A DNA stretch of 64,000 nucleotides from Carettochelys insculpta (taxonomy: Eukaryota; Chordata; Testudines; Carettochelyidae). The translations under genes were made by a program, and so were the position numbers. The first letter of the stretch is position 1. Each line of letters begins with the position of its first letter. This document shows, piece after piece, positions 53,406 through 64,000 of the stretch. Below the pieces are notes generated by a model. The model ran no database searches and had not been told where the DNA came from. It saw nothing but the letters and a program-made list of their open reading frames with translations. The stretch spans positions 123,106,001-123,170,000 of the forward strand of contig NC_134137.1 in the NCBI RefSeq assembly GCF_033958435.1. Direction: 5' to 3'.

Positions 53406-56400
53406 AAATCATTGACTCTTGTAGTTTTAGATCATATATCTGTGACGGTTAATAAACAGATAAGACAGCAAAGGCAGTGGGCAATACTACCGAGTCCAGG
53501 GTACTGGGAAGCTCTTCTGGTCAGGATGGTCATTTCATTCTTTAGAGTGGTAGTCTCCAAACTGGGCTAAACTTGTTCACTTAGTTTCTTATACATTTTC
53601 ACATTATATAGTCATTAGCTTTCCTCCAATGAATATTATTTAACCTCACACACATCCAGTTACACATTTATCCAAGCTCATATTTTTCTTTCTTTTTCCG
53701 TTGTATGCTATTAATAATCATTAACATCACATCAACATTAACCAAAATGTGACCATTATTTTCCAAAATTCAGCAACATTCTTTGTATGTTCATATCATA
53801 GTTAGGCACATGTGCATTGTCCTAAAACTTTCATTAATGTAATCTGTATTTTTCACCAGAGTGGGAAAATGTTGGGGAACAACACAACCAATGTCAGCAT
53901 ATTCTTATCTTTTCTAAACATGGTTTTTCAGGGGGCTTTTTGCTCTAAGATTAGCATCACGCTTTTCACTCAGTAATTAGTTGTCAGTAATTTTGCCTCT
54001 TGCGTTTTGAGGTATTTTATTCAGGATAGGGGCTAAATACTTAATTTTTCCACAGACTCCACAGGTGAGCTAGGCAGAGGAATGTCAATCAGCCCCTGAT
54101 TCAGGCATTGCTCTGAAGCCTAGGTTTCTAGATGCCTGTGTGCGTGGAAGGGGCTGTCATGCCCATGAAGAAACATGGGCACCCTAGGGAACTTTTACTT
54201 CAAAAATGGAGGTACTGAGTGATTTTAGTCACCCACAAGAGACAGCAGCAGCTGAACATGGGCTTTGTGACTCCACATGCAGCCTGATTCTGGGATTTAG
54301 GCACCTAAAATGGCAGTTGAGTTCTTAAGTCCATTTGTGAATCCACCCCCAATAGTGTAGATGGCAGCAAACCAGGAAAGGTAATGGGAGAAGACACAAG
54401 AAGATGATCTGGGCCATGAGTCCTTGGCAGAGTACTGTCTTGTGTACATCTTCTTGCCTCTGTACACAGACTGGCATTTAAATCCCTACTATCAGTGACT
54501 ACAGTGTTCCTGCGTAAAAACCTATACTCCTGTTCATCACACCTCACTACTTGTTATTTACGATATGCAGAAGTCAGGCACAGTTGCCTGCTAGGCAGAG
54601 GAAATTTTTCTGAGCCACATCCAACATGATGGAACTTAGTTTCTGTTAGCAGTGGAACAGAATGACAGTTGTCTGCTGGACGTAGCACCTAAAATGTATT
54701 TGCTTTAAATGTTCCTTCAGGATTTAGATGTAGTACATTTTCCAGAGATATTTGCTGTGCTTAACATGGTACCAGTTTCAAAGTTCCCCCTGATTTTGTC
54801 GTCTGTGACCTCTGTACCTTAACTTTGCTAAGGGCTTCCTCTTGCTCCATCACAGGTGATGCTATACAGCTGTCTTGGCAGGGAATTACATTTGTGGAAA
54901 TGATATTTGTTAAGACACCAACATCCATTGGATTACTCTCATTAGTAGCTCCTGGCCAACATCCAAGATGAGCTGGCCACTCCTACCAGCTACAAGCTTC
55001 TTCCGAGATCCTCCCCTGAGACTTTCCAGGCCCCATTCTACATGAGGCTATGCAGCTGTCGGTTGTATCCTGGAACACTTTCTGAGAACATGGTAAGAGC
55101 CAAAGTCTGTTCTCATTTACAATAGTGCAAGGCTGGAGTAATACAACTGAAGTTAACTGGGTCACTTTCAGTTCACATTGGTTTAGGAGGGAGTGTAATC
55201 TGGTCTTGAAGTCTATTTTTATAACCCTTTGAACCTATCATTATTCCTGTCTTTATGCAAATATCCCAAATTGTGAAGCGTTTTCCTGAATTCACAATTA
55301 ATGATTTACAACCTTAACATTACCTTAATTTTGTCTACGAATTAATGTTCAATCACCAAAGCTTTGTACAGCGAATCATCACAGAGGCCGGAACAGATCA
55401 GTAAAGGGCAACCCAGGCAAGGGAGTGGGCCACGTGAGTGGCTCTCATTCCTCTCAGTGGGCTGCAAGATCGTGATAACCAAGTCGGTCTCCCAGCAAAG
55501 AGTAGCTTTGCTAACTACGTTTGAGTACTTGGACTTTGTGGTGTGTGCTGGTAGAACTGTAGCAGCACTTCAACTGGCTGCAGAGGGAGCACATGGTTCT
55601 CATAACGTGTGCAGTCTGCACGGACCTTGCTTCACATGCCCTTGCTTTAAGTCTGAGTCACTTTTGCTATACTGGTTGGGGGGTGGGGGGGCGCTACGTG
55701 GATGAAAACCAGTAGAATCTGGCAACCTTGTGCATGTACAATGGTAAGCAAAATGTCTCGCGGGCCACATATAGAACTGTGGCCCTTGGGCTGTAGGCTG
55801 CCCACCACTGGAGTAGATCAAAGTGGGATATGGAAGAAGTAATAATTAATCTCAGTGTGTTTTAAAAACAGAGGACTTTTAACAAGGCTTTCTTTTGTTA
55901 AAACGTTTTCACTGGAGCTTATGTTAAAGCCTGCAGTTAAAAAAAAAAAAGAGCTTCCTGGAGGCTAAAGAAAGATTTAATGGCAGAATTATTTAAAAAT
56001 AGGGTTTTGAGACCACTTTGTGGCTTTCAGAATATTATTCATCATAGATTCCCACTGCAATTTCTTTATTAGCAGTGGAGTCCCTAAAGACAATTATCCA
56101 TCCATTTGTGCTGCAGCTCAGCCAAACCATCTGGATATAGTCTGGGAAATATTGGAAGATACAGTTGAAAGAAATTAACACTTGCTGATTACCTTGAGGG
56201 AAGATAAAACTACAGTTACAGTTCTGTGCTCCCAAGCCCCCAGACAGTTTCTTTGCACTCATTCTCAGTTATGCAAAGAAATGTCATACTTACTGATGCA
56301 AATGGTTAATATATACTAAGGATCTCTACATAAGAGAAAAGATTTAAGTTTGCATACAACCATGAACTTCTTGATTGTAAACTGAATAAAATCTCAATGT

Positions 56401-56439
56401 TGCGGCTGCTCTCTTTGTCGCTCTGGCAAATGCTGTGCA
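53406..56439. other. Non-coding spacer
   Basis: No gene was seen. Short pieces such as gtggtagtctccaaactggg (53548) and ctgtaggctgcccaccactg (55790) resemble hAT-type ends but are too short to call. Confidence 0.4.
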
Positions 56440-57500
56440 TGCAGGGCCCCACCAAATTCATGGTTTGCTTTGGTCAATCTTACAGCCACAGGGTCTTAAA
56501 ACTAGTTAATTTCAGATGTTTACATCTGCTATTTCAGGGTGTTGTGAAGGTGGGGCCCTGATCCAAAAGGGTGTGTCTCAAAGCTCTTGTAAGGGGCTTG
56601 CAGCACTGCCCTACTCAATTCTGTGCTGTCTGCAGAGCCCAGCTCTGAAGGCAGCAATTGCAGAGCTTCTCACAGCTGCAGGAGACTGTGGAGGCAGAGG
56701 TAGATATGATCTCCCCAGCTGCTAGGGAGGCCTCAAACGGGAACTAATAAATGCTAGTCAGACTCAGGGTGAGTGGTGGCCACCCTGGACAACTTGAAAA
56801 CGGGGTGCCTCAGCCCTGGCAGGGGCCATGGGGTAGAAGCCCCAAATCCCAGAAGGCACTGGAGCCCCAAGGCCAGGCACACCAAAGCCCAGATGAGCCC
56901 ACAGTGGAAGTTGAAAGGGGTATAAGCCTGGAGGTCAGGCCACAGCTGTTGGGGCCTGGCAGCTGTTCTGAACTCAGGCTTGAGCTGCAGGGAGTGGTAG
57001 TCCTGAGTCCCATCTGGAATCCAGGTGCTTCTCAGCCCGGGCAAGAACTGCACCAGGAGAAAGGAGAGGAAGTAAGGGGTGTGTGTGTGTGTCTGTGTGT
57101 GAGGAGAAATCCCATACCTCAGGCCTTCAAAGCCCAGGCAGGTGCCCCAGGGGGAGGGTGGAGTGGAGAGGGTGGTGGCAGTAGCAGCAATCCCAGAGCT
57201 TGGGCCCCAGCAGGAGCCACCAGGGAGGAGGGAACAGAAATACCAGAGCAGGAGAGGGGTTGGGGAGGGGTGGCAGCGATCCCAGATCTGGAGCCCTGAG
57301 CCCACCCAGGCAGGAGCCACGGGAGAGGAGAGGGCAGCAGCAGCCCCAGAGCTTCAGAGTCCTGCACCCCAAGCTGGACAGAAGCTGCAGAGGCCCTGGC
57401 TGGAGTTTGCCCCTCCCCTGCCCCCACCCAGCCCCTGCAGGAGCTGTAGTGTGCATGTGTGTGAGTGTGTGTGTGGGAGGGTAACAGCAGCTTGGCTTCA
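56440..57500. repeat. GC-rich repeat block with imperfect tandem units
   Basis: The left part (56440-56720) carries ggccccaccaaattcatggt and a ttttaaaac...tttcag stretch, recalled from a common amniote repeat. From about 56740 it becomes GC-rich with repeated agcaatcccagagc and caggagccac motifs at about 57183, 57270 and 57337. TG microsatellites lie at 57080-57100 and 57455-57473. Long open frames in several phases result from composition. Confidence 0.45.
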
Positions 57501-59929
57501 CCATGAAAGTGGGCCTGCATGTCCCCGCCTCGTTTTTCCCTTATTGGTTATCAGTAAGTTCAATAAGGCTTGGATATAATGTGCAGTTTCCCCTCAGGGG
57601 TCTAATTGATTTAATCAGAGGCCAGCCATTCAAACAAGTCTTCACCCCCAGTGTCCTGAGTGGAGATGAGGGCGGTGAGTTAACATTAGTCTATCTTCCC
57701 CTTCTGGGTCCATCTGTCTCCATTCTCCACTCTCTTCATCAGCAAGGCTCTCTCATTCCAGAGCCCCTGTCTAGGCTTCCTGACAGCACCTGGAGAAGTT
57801 TTTTCTCCGGGTTTAATGTTCCTGCACAGGTCAAGCCACTTCAGTTCTTCTCTGGAGTAGTGTATAATTCCTCTGTGACCTGGACCTCTTTCCATCGTCT
57901 GATGAGCTCAGTAGGACCAGGCCTTTGCCACTTGCTATCCTTGAAAAGCCAGAGTTTAGTGCAAATAAGGAGAGACAGACAAATCTAAGATCCAGCATTT
58001 CTTTGGCTCAAGATAATGAAAAATATTATCAGCCAAGATCAAGTTGATGGATATGCTTAGTGGACTTCTGAGGAACCTTGTTCCTAATCAGTAGACAGAC
58101 TCATCCTTAGTTAAGCTTCAGCAATATCTTCTGATTGGCAAACTATTAACATAGCAATCTCACAGAGGTTAGCTGTCTTTTCTAGGCTAGCCTCAGTGTC
58201 ATTTGTTGTGTGTTCTAGTAGCCCATGCAGTGAATAGGAAAATACAGTTACTGCCCTCAAGCTCTTATCATCTAAGGATCTGATCCAGAGCCCATTGAAA
58301 TCAGTGGGAAGATTCCTTTTGACAGCGGCTCATGCTCTGAGAAGATGATCAGTTTAAGAAAAATGGGAAACTGGGATGAAATAAAGTATGAATAATTTCC
58401 ATATACATTTTGGACATTTAAAATAAATGCCAACTATACTTGACTTTCCATCAACCTATTCATTATTAACTAGCAAATATCCCTTTAGGTGCCCAGGAGA
58501 AAAGTAGATATTGCCAAAGGATTTAAGGGAGGTGAATATGGATGTTTTAAGTTTTAAGGTACGGTGGCCCTTCTATGCATAAGTGGAAGGAAAAACAACT
58601 TAAAAAACAGGGTTGTTGGAGAATTCACTGGGAAGGTAGCTCTTTTCCTCCATTGAACATGGATTTATGTTTTTTAGTTATTGCTCTAGCATGAATTCAG
58701 TCATTTGCCTGGAGAAAATTCAGATGTTTAGAGCAAACTTTTGTGTTATAAAAGGGCACTCTCTGGACCACTAAACAGATATGTAACCCCTGCCCTTTCA
58801 CCTGGGGTTCCCTTTACAATGCCCTGCTGCTGTAGCCTCCATCCTGAACTGCTCAAACTGCCTCAAGCAGGTAAGTCACCCCCAATTATGTCTGTGTGTG
58901 CTGCAGTCAGCCTTAAAGAATACTCCAGGGTGAAACGAGCATATGCCCAGTCCCACATTTCCCCCCAAAAATGCACATCTTGCACTGCCCAGCCTTCTCT
59001 AGGGCAGTACAAATATATTAAGCCCGTTATTTCTTTAAGAGACTCTTGTTCATGAGACTTGTTACCCCACATAAGGTTATCTGGACACTTCAGTTTGAAT
59101 ATACTGGATTAGATAAAACAAGATAATTAACTGTAACACAATAGATTTTAAGTTAGTAAAAGGAAAGAGATATGAAAGTCAGAAAGGGTTACAAGAAAAA
59201 TAAAGATAAAATACAACCAGTGTCCAACTCAGTAAACTATATTAAATTCAAAGCAAAGTTTTCTCAACAGTCTTATAGACCAAAGACTTTAGGTCAGGAC
59301 TTCTCCCCCAGAGTCCAACAGCTGCTTCCTGTGTCTTTTTTTAGGTACAGATAATGCAGTGGACAGGGATAGTCAGAGGGTTATCTTGGGGTGTCTCCTA
59401 TTTCTTTAGTACTGTTCTCATTTAAAAAGCATTTCCATCTGGGAGCAAGGCAACAGGCAGTCTCTATGAAAGGGAACTTCACGCCGTTTCTTTGCTAAGA
59501 AGTACATTTTTTTTGCCCCTTCTGTTCCTGCCAAAAATCACCACTTAGCAAATAATGGTCCTTCAGCATTGTTTACAGCAAGCTGAGGCAAATGCTTGCC
59601 CTTTGTCTTTGGAGAACTGGGTTAGCCACTTCCAAGATTTATCTGGAAAACATATTTTATTCATGATTTCATTGTATGCTCATAATGTCATATGTAGTGC
59701 TGCTACATGCACTCTGCCACGGTATAATTACTCAGCAAATTATGATTTTTAAATGACACCTCAGAAGGCATACCTCATGCAAACATTGTTACAATAGTGT
59801 GTATTGTGTGAACAAAAGGGCATATTCTCTCACTCTGATAGACAGGCCCTTTGTTCTCAATGTGAATTTCATGTCAGCTTCTGAATATTTCTCATACAAT
59901 CCATGAAAATAATCTTTCAGAACAAAGCG
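57501..59929. other. Non-coding spacer
   Basis: No gene or clear repeat was recognised. A gagcccattgaaatcagtgg string at 58288 resembles part of a common amniote repeat but is too short to call. Confidence 0.4.
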
Positions 59930-60064
59930 AAGCAGCAGAAATGTAGCACTTAAAAGACTAACAAAATGATTTATTCAGCGATGTGCTTTCATGGGACAGA
60001 CCCACTTCTTCGAATAAATCATTCGGTTAGTGTTTAAAGTGCTACTTTTCTGCTGCTTTGTTAT
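59930..60064. repeat. Foldback made of two inverted Penelope-like tails
   Basis: The left arm (59930-59987: agcagcagaaatgtagcact and aaatgatttattc) pairs with the right arm (60013-60063) in reverse complement, with a loop of about 25 bp. The arms resemble the Penelope-like tail seen at 33938 and 35643. Confidence 0.6.
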
Positions 60065-61740
60065 AGTGGAATGCAGACTAATACTGCTGTTACCTTTCAG
60101 AACAAGCAAAAGAAGGGCAGACCACAAAACGTACCCAGGAATCATAGCTCAGAGCTGGGAATCAGAAGAGTTGTGTGATTTATTACACATTCAGCTTGAT
60201 TTAAGCATTGCAATTACCCATAGGTTCATGTGGCTGTGTCGTTGATGGCTGGCTAGCCTAGCAGCTAGATCACAGAGTAAGCGGTCAGAAACGGAGGCAT
60301 TGGCCTCTGGCCCCCTGTGCTTGTGTCCCATGTACCCTGAACCACTCCATAGTTAGCTTTTAAGTTTGTGAGGTGGTCCCCAGTTGTCCAGATCCCCCTT
60401 AGTTAGGGGTCTCCTTGCATGTTCCTCTCTTTTTCCAGAGAATCAGGGTGGGTGACCACTTGCTCCTGTGGCTGCTGTGCAGAGAGGCTGTGTTTCCTGT
60501 CTTTAGGCCACTGAACCTGCTCCTGTCTCCCCACTAGTCAGCCCCAAATGGAGCCAGGCTCCTTCCTTTTCTCCTCCCTTGAGGTCTGGCATTGGCTGCA
60601 GGTAAAGTGGGGAGGGGCTAGCTGGTCTCAGAAGCTTTAATTCCTAGGACACCAGGTCCTCCTTCTGTTACTCCCTCACAGTCCAGTACTACAGAATGTA
60701 TTTAGTACTTAGCAAAGTTCTGAGCTAGAATTTTGCTTGAGTGGTGTACTAGCTGAAGAAAAGCCAGGCACAGGTACGAAAATGGAGTTTCCTTGGAACC
60801 ATTCCACTAGGGGTGGAGTGAGATTCTCTGTCAAGTGGACAAGGGTCCAAAAGGGACAGAGCACACCACAAAATATGGGTCAGGGTGCCCACCTTTTTCT
60901 CTGATGCAAAAAGAACCCATCCTGGCTTTGATTCAATTAGAGAGGGACGCTCATTGCAAAACACTCCCCAATCATTCTCTTGTCAGTGGCCCTTGTAACC
61001 TATTTAAATTAAAACATCCACAGGAGAATAACACTGATTTTGGGGTGTCCATCAAGATGTGGGGCAGCCACATAGGCTGCAGAGACTCAGTGCCTCAACA
61101 TTACTACTTTGAATCTCTCTTGCTCCCATGGCAATATGAATGAATAGCTACTAGGCTACCACAACCTACTTCCCAGCAACTGACACCAACCTGAACGGAA
61201 ATAATTTCTTCAAATCATAAAGCCCCATCTGCAGAGGGATCATGACTAGAGAGCAGCTTCTATGGAACTGGCTGATGATTTGCAGGATGATGTCATTAAT
61301 GCTCATTTTCCCATCACTCCCATCCCCAGAACTCACCTGGAATAATAGCAACCCATTTCTGAGAGTTTTCATGCCTCTGGGAGAAAATAGCAAAGGCACC
61401 AATTTGATCCTGTGGGAGGAGTTCAAGATTAGCCGCACTTAAGATTTTTGACAGAGCTGAACTTTTCATGGGCACTATAACTGACAAGCCCATGTTCTAT
61501 GCATCAGACAAGATACCCCTGAAATTTCCTTGGTTACTAAGATCATGGGCTGTAATGATAAAAAAGTTGAGTATCAGAGTTCAGTTCAGATATTTAAGTT
61601 GCTGAGGGACAGAGAAAACGTGTGGGCATGAAATTATTTCTTAATGGAAGTCTTGCCTAAATTCCTCACAATGTTCCTGTATCTACACTAATCATACCAC
61701 ATTTATTTGTACTAGGAGAATGTACTCAAACTGAATTACT
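60065..61740. other. Non-coding spacer
   Basis: No gene or clear repeat was recognised. Confidence 0.4.
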
Positions 61741-63420
61741 TTCATAGAATTATAGAAATGTAGTCCTGGAAGGGACCTCAAGAGGTCATGATGCACAGCT
61801 GCCTGTGCTCAGCCATCCTCGACAGGTATTTGTACAAGCTGTGCTTATAAACCTCCAATGATGGAGATTTCACAACTTCCTTTGCAAAATTACTCCAGAG
61901 ATTAACTGTACTTATAGTTAAAAGTTATTTTTCCTAATATCTAATTTAAATTTTCTTTGATGCAGATTAAGCCCTTTGCTTCTTATCCTGCATTCACTGA
62001 ACATAACAAAGAATTGATCCCAGTATTTTTTCTCAGCCGCCCTTACTATATTTGAACACTCTTGTCAGATTTCCTCTTGGTGTAACTTTCTTAAGAATAA
62101 ACATGCCCGGTTTTTTAACCTTTCCTTGTTAATTGTAGTTCCTAACCCTTTAATCATTTTTCATGCTCTCTGGATTCTCTCCAGTGTGTTTACATCCTTC
62201 TTCAGCGTGGCACCCAGAATCAGAGTAATTCAGCTGAGGCCTCATCAGTGCCAAGTAGAGCATGACAATTACCACCTGTGTCTTACATATGACACTCCTG
62301 TTAAAATAGCCCAGAATGATATTAGATTTTTTTGCAACTGTAGTCATGTTGTTGACTTATGTAATTTGTGATCTGCTATAATGGTCAGATCCTTTTTAGC
62401 AGTACTGCCACCTAGGCCAGAGGTCAACAATCAAAATAGCTTGAAGAGCCATTTTTTCCAATTTAGTAAGAAAAAAGAAAGTCAGTAATTCAAGAGCTGC
62501 AGTGAATGTGAATATGAGACAGTCCTTTATAAATAACATCAAACCATACTTTTGTAACTCCTATCTTAAGAACAGCGCACACACAACAATTTGTGATGTG
62601 ATACATGTTTACTGCAGGACAGTCACAAACTTTTTGCATATTCTATGTTCTCACACTTTATGTGTGTGTTTGTACCACTGTCTTCCTGACTTTCACCCCC
62701 AAACCTTCACTCTCTCTGGAGGATGCTAGGGTGAGTTATCCAATGTTTCGAGATCACCTATCATTTGCTATCTAGATATGAGTTGTTCATTTTGGGACTT
62801 TTAGATGTTCACTGTTTACTGAAAATGATCAGGAGGGTTTTTTTACTTTGCAATTATAGCGTTGGGACCCCTGACCTTGGCAGCTATTCCCTTTATTGCA
62901 CTTGGGCATTTGATTTTTTTCCTTCCCAAGTGAAGTGCTTTGCATTTTTCTTTGTTTAACTTCATCTTATTAATTTTAAACCATTTTTTTATTTGTCAAG
63001 GTTGCTTTGAATTCTACTTTTGTCCTCCAAAGTGCTTGCTTCTCCTTCCAACTTGGTGTCATCTGCAGTTTTTATAAGCATATTCTCCACTCCATGATCC
63101 AACCCCTTAATGAAAATATTGACTAGTACTGGACCCAAGACTGACTCCTGTAGGACACCACTAGCTGTACCCTCCCAGTTTAATGGTGAACCACTGATGA
63201 CCAGACTTCCAGTATGGAATTTCAACAAGTTATAAACCCAACTTATAGTAATTTCTTCTAGACCATTTTTCTAGTTTGCTTACAAAAATGTCATGTGGTA
63301 TGGTGTCAAAAATCTACTAAAGTCAAAATATGTCATGGCTATTGCTTTTGCGCTCTCCACTAGATTCATGTCTGTCAAAGACAGCTTTGCATAAATCTGG
63401 TGATGTAGCTAATAAATATG
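61741..63420 (-). mobile_element. CR1 LINE, 3' part with RT remnant
   Basis: The left edge (catagaattatagaaatg, then ggaagggacctcaagagg) is the reverse of a CR1 3' UTR. Farther right the minus strand encodes a palm remnant reading VLGPVLVNIFIKGLDHGVEN and KTADDTKLEGEASTLEDKS, so the FADD box has become TADD. A different AT-rich repeat seems to be inserted at about 62418-62760, starting ggccagaggtcaacaatc. The copy is inactive. Confidence 0.85.
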
Positions 63421-64000
63421 TATCTCCACATTCAATTACATGTATTTTTGATTTCCCATTTTATTTTTGGAAAGGAAGATAAAAGCACAACTTCAATCCT
63501 AGGTAAGCTTACAGAATAAGCATTACATTTGTCCTCTGCAGAGGGATGAGTTTCATCCCATCAGAATACATTGCCACATATCCCTCTCTCCATCTTCCAT
63601 AGACAAATTTAAATATTACATTTTTTTAAACTTATACTCTAACGTAGCCAAACACAAACAAAAATACATACACTAAAATGCCCATCTCTCTACTGATTTT
63701 TGGTTTCTCAGAACACCAGATAACTGGGTTCAGGATTCCACTTCCTTTTCAGGTATTAAAACAAGCAAACAAAAAGAAAACAACAATGATCTGTGTTGCC
63801 AAGAGGCAATGGTTTGTTATTTTAGTGGGTTTGAAGGCAATAAGCACACAAATAGGGTGAAAATTAAAAAATTTTATTAAGCAATTACTAAGCAAATATT
63901 AGAATCGGGTGCAATGCTAATGTTCCTTCTGCTGCTGGACACCCCCTAATGGGCAGCGAAAGAACCCCTAATGGCCGGTACGTAGCACCTCTGCAGGCAG
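63421..64000. other. Non-coding spacer with a minus-strand AATAAA near the edge
   Basis: An AATAAA on the minus strand lies at 63873-63878, preceded on that strand by GC-richer sequence up to the window edge. It may be the 3' end of a gene or repeat lying to the right. Nothing else was recognised. Confidence 0.3.

Noticed and set aside
56751..57320. Several long open frames on both strands in the GC-rich block
   Set aside because: Frames in many phases at once, no start context or motif, and tandem-like composition point to a non-coding repeat.

Overview
The window looks like nuclear DNA of a non-avian sauropsid, most likely a turtle (inference). It holds one vertebrate gene with long introns. 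The rest is a repeat mixture typical of turtles: CR1 and RTE-like LINEs, Penelope-like elements, tRNA-derived SINEs, an old MIR copy, and many short DNA transposons starting with ggctatgtctacac or close variants. Nothing bacterial, viral, rRNA-like or CRISPR-like was seen. The host gene is SLC5A7, the high-affinity choline transporter CHT1, on the minus strand. All eight coding exons can be placed by reading frame and GT/AG sites: 41602-41779, 36186-36299, 33753-33908, 30642-30790, 28280-28414, 25584-25737, 24002-24219 and 21851-22492. They sum to 1746 nt, or 581 codons plus stop, with matching phases at every junction and no stop or frameshift. The non-coding first exon and promoter were not found. 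Layout: 1-9400 is a graveyard of retroelements (RTE-like LINE, two Penelope-like fragments, a split LINE endonuclease piece) with two MITEs. 9439-13612 is a 4.2 kb PIF/Harbinger transposon. 15144-15854 is an internally deleted copy of the same family. 21851-41824 is SLC5A7, whose introns hold MITEs, a CR1 piece, a MIR, a pogo/Tigger-like element and SINEs. 42000-48000 is sparse intergenic DNA with a decayed LINE. 48039-52616 is a second 4.6 kb Harbinger copy in the opposite orientation. 52617-64000 is intergenic repeat-rich DNA ending in a CR1. The two Harbinger copies encode the usual pair of proteins, a DDE transposase and a SANT/Myb-like DNA-binding partner, on opposite strands. Copy 1 keeps an open two-exon catalytic region with the DDE residues; its partner gene is broken. 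Copy 2 is broken in both genes (nonsense codon and catalytic Glu to Lys in the transposase). Seven DNA elements here end in related termini and are flanked by exact 3-bp direct repeats, so they appear to be one Harbinger superfamily radiation. The two long copies form an inverted pair around the whole SLC5A7 coding region.
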